From Psychromonas ingrahamii 37 (GTDB lineage: Bacteria; Pseudomonadota; Gammaproteobacteria; Enterobacterales; Psychromonadaceae): 64,000 nt of DNA. A program made the translations under genes and the position numbers. A model generated the notes under the pieces. That model saw only the letters and a program-made list of their open reading frames with translations, made no database searches and was not told the DNA's origin. The stretch is taken from positions 4,030,001-4,094,000 of the forward strand of contig NC_008709.1 in the NCBI RefSeq assembly GCF_000015285.1, read 5' to 3'. Below are positions 63,677 to 64,000 of the stretch, one piece after another (position 1 is the first letter of the stretch; every line of letters begins with the position of its first letter).

Positions 63677-64000
63677 TTATTTGCGTTTATTACAACGCAG
63701 GTAAAAGGTGGCTTCAGGGGTACTCATCACTTTTTCCTGAACAAAGCTTGCTTGTTCGGCATTATCGAGACCATCACTAACGACATTAAGACTTAAACTG
63801 CGGGCAAAAAATTTAAAGCATTGTAATTGTAGCTCACTCGCCAAAATTCCTGATCCACTGTTAATCTGCGAGTCTGATATTTTTAAGTTTTGAACACCCA
63901 GGCGATGAATTAAATCAATAACATTAGCGTCTATGCCTAAATTTGTTATGGTTAATGTAATGCCCATTTTATTAAGATTATCCAAATTCGACAGAATATC
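63677..64000 (-). CDS. EAL-domain protein, C-terminal part (5' end beyond window)
   Basis: The frame enters from the right edge (DILSNLDNLNKMGITLTI) and ends at 63677. LHRLGV-type text is seen as LIHRLGVQNLKISDSQINSG, then FARSLSLNVVSDGLDNAEQA. This is the C-terminal half of an EAL cyclic-di-GMP phosphodiesterase fold. Where active EAL proteins read DDFG and AEGVE, this one reads TNLG and SDGLD, so catalysis is probably lost and it may act as a sensor or binding domain. The N-terminal part is out of view. Confidence 0.65.
   Translation of the reverse strand, partial: DILSNLDNLNKMGITLTITNLGIDANVIDLIHRLGVQNLKISDSQINSGSGILASELQLQCFKFFARSLSLNVVSDGLDNAEQASFVQEKVMSTPEATFYLRCNKRK

Overview
The window looks like chromosomal DNA from a marine, facultatively anaerobic gammaproteobacterium. 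The AT-rich sequence, the E. coli/Vibrio-like gene neighbourhoods and the full mixed-acid fermentation set suggest a Psychromonas-like member of the Alteromonadales. That placement is inferred from gene content and recall of families; no database was searched.

Layout. 1-14.4 kb is housekeeping: pgeF-rluD against bamD; glnB; then a long leftward cluster murJ-ribF-ileS-lspA-fkpB-ispH, with rpsT diverging from it. 11.6-12.7 kb is a gene graveyard holding decayed pieces of a DUF45 (YgjP-type) metalloprotease. 12.8-19.9 kb carries a DUF4404 gene, a small membrane protein, epmA, the fumarate reductase operon frdABCD, efp and epmB, so the substrate and two enzymes of EF-P beta-lysylation flank frd. 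20.4-27.1 kb is one complete rRNA operon on the minus strand (16S-23S-5S, no tRNA in the spacer), with two promoters, antitermination boxes, a 16S processing stem and an unusual array of repeated terminators downstream. 27.1-46.6 kb is again ordinary: gmhB, rcsF-trmO, a rhomboid protease, proS, a PldB-like lipase with yigL, a lipoprotein, dacB, pyrBI, rraA/zapB, DUF1653, fieF-cysE, trmL, xerD-dsbC-recJ, fldB.

46.8-61.6 kb is an anaerobic pyruvate block: focA-pflB-pflA, ackA-pta and adhE, interrupted by rlmA, yfbV, an RlmI/K-like methyltransferase and a TqsA-like transporter. focA, ackA and adhE each have an FNR-type palindrome upstream. Together with frdABCD these genes take pyruvate to formate, acetate and ethanol and reduce fumarate to succinate. 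The right end holds clsA and the tail of an EAL-domain gene, preceded by a broken copy of the same tail.

No new multi-gene defence or metabolic system was found. The most unusual signal is structural. Short stretches spanning gene boundaries (the start of frdC, the 3' end of pflA, the DUF1653 gene, the rRNA terminator, the EAL gene tail) have been duplicated, often with their ribosome-binding site or terminator. A second signal is two families of interspersed intergenic repeats, one of which lies mostly between convergent genes.
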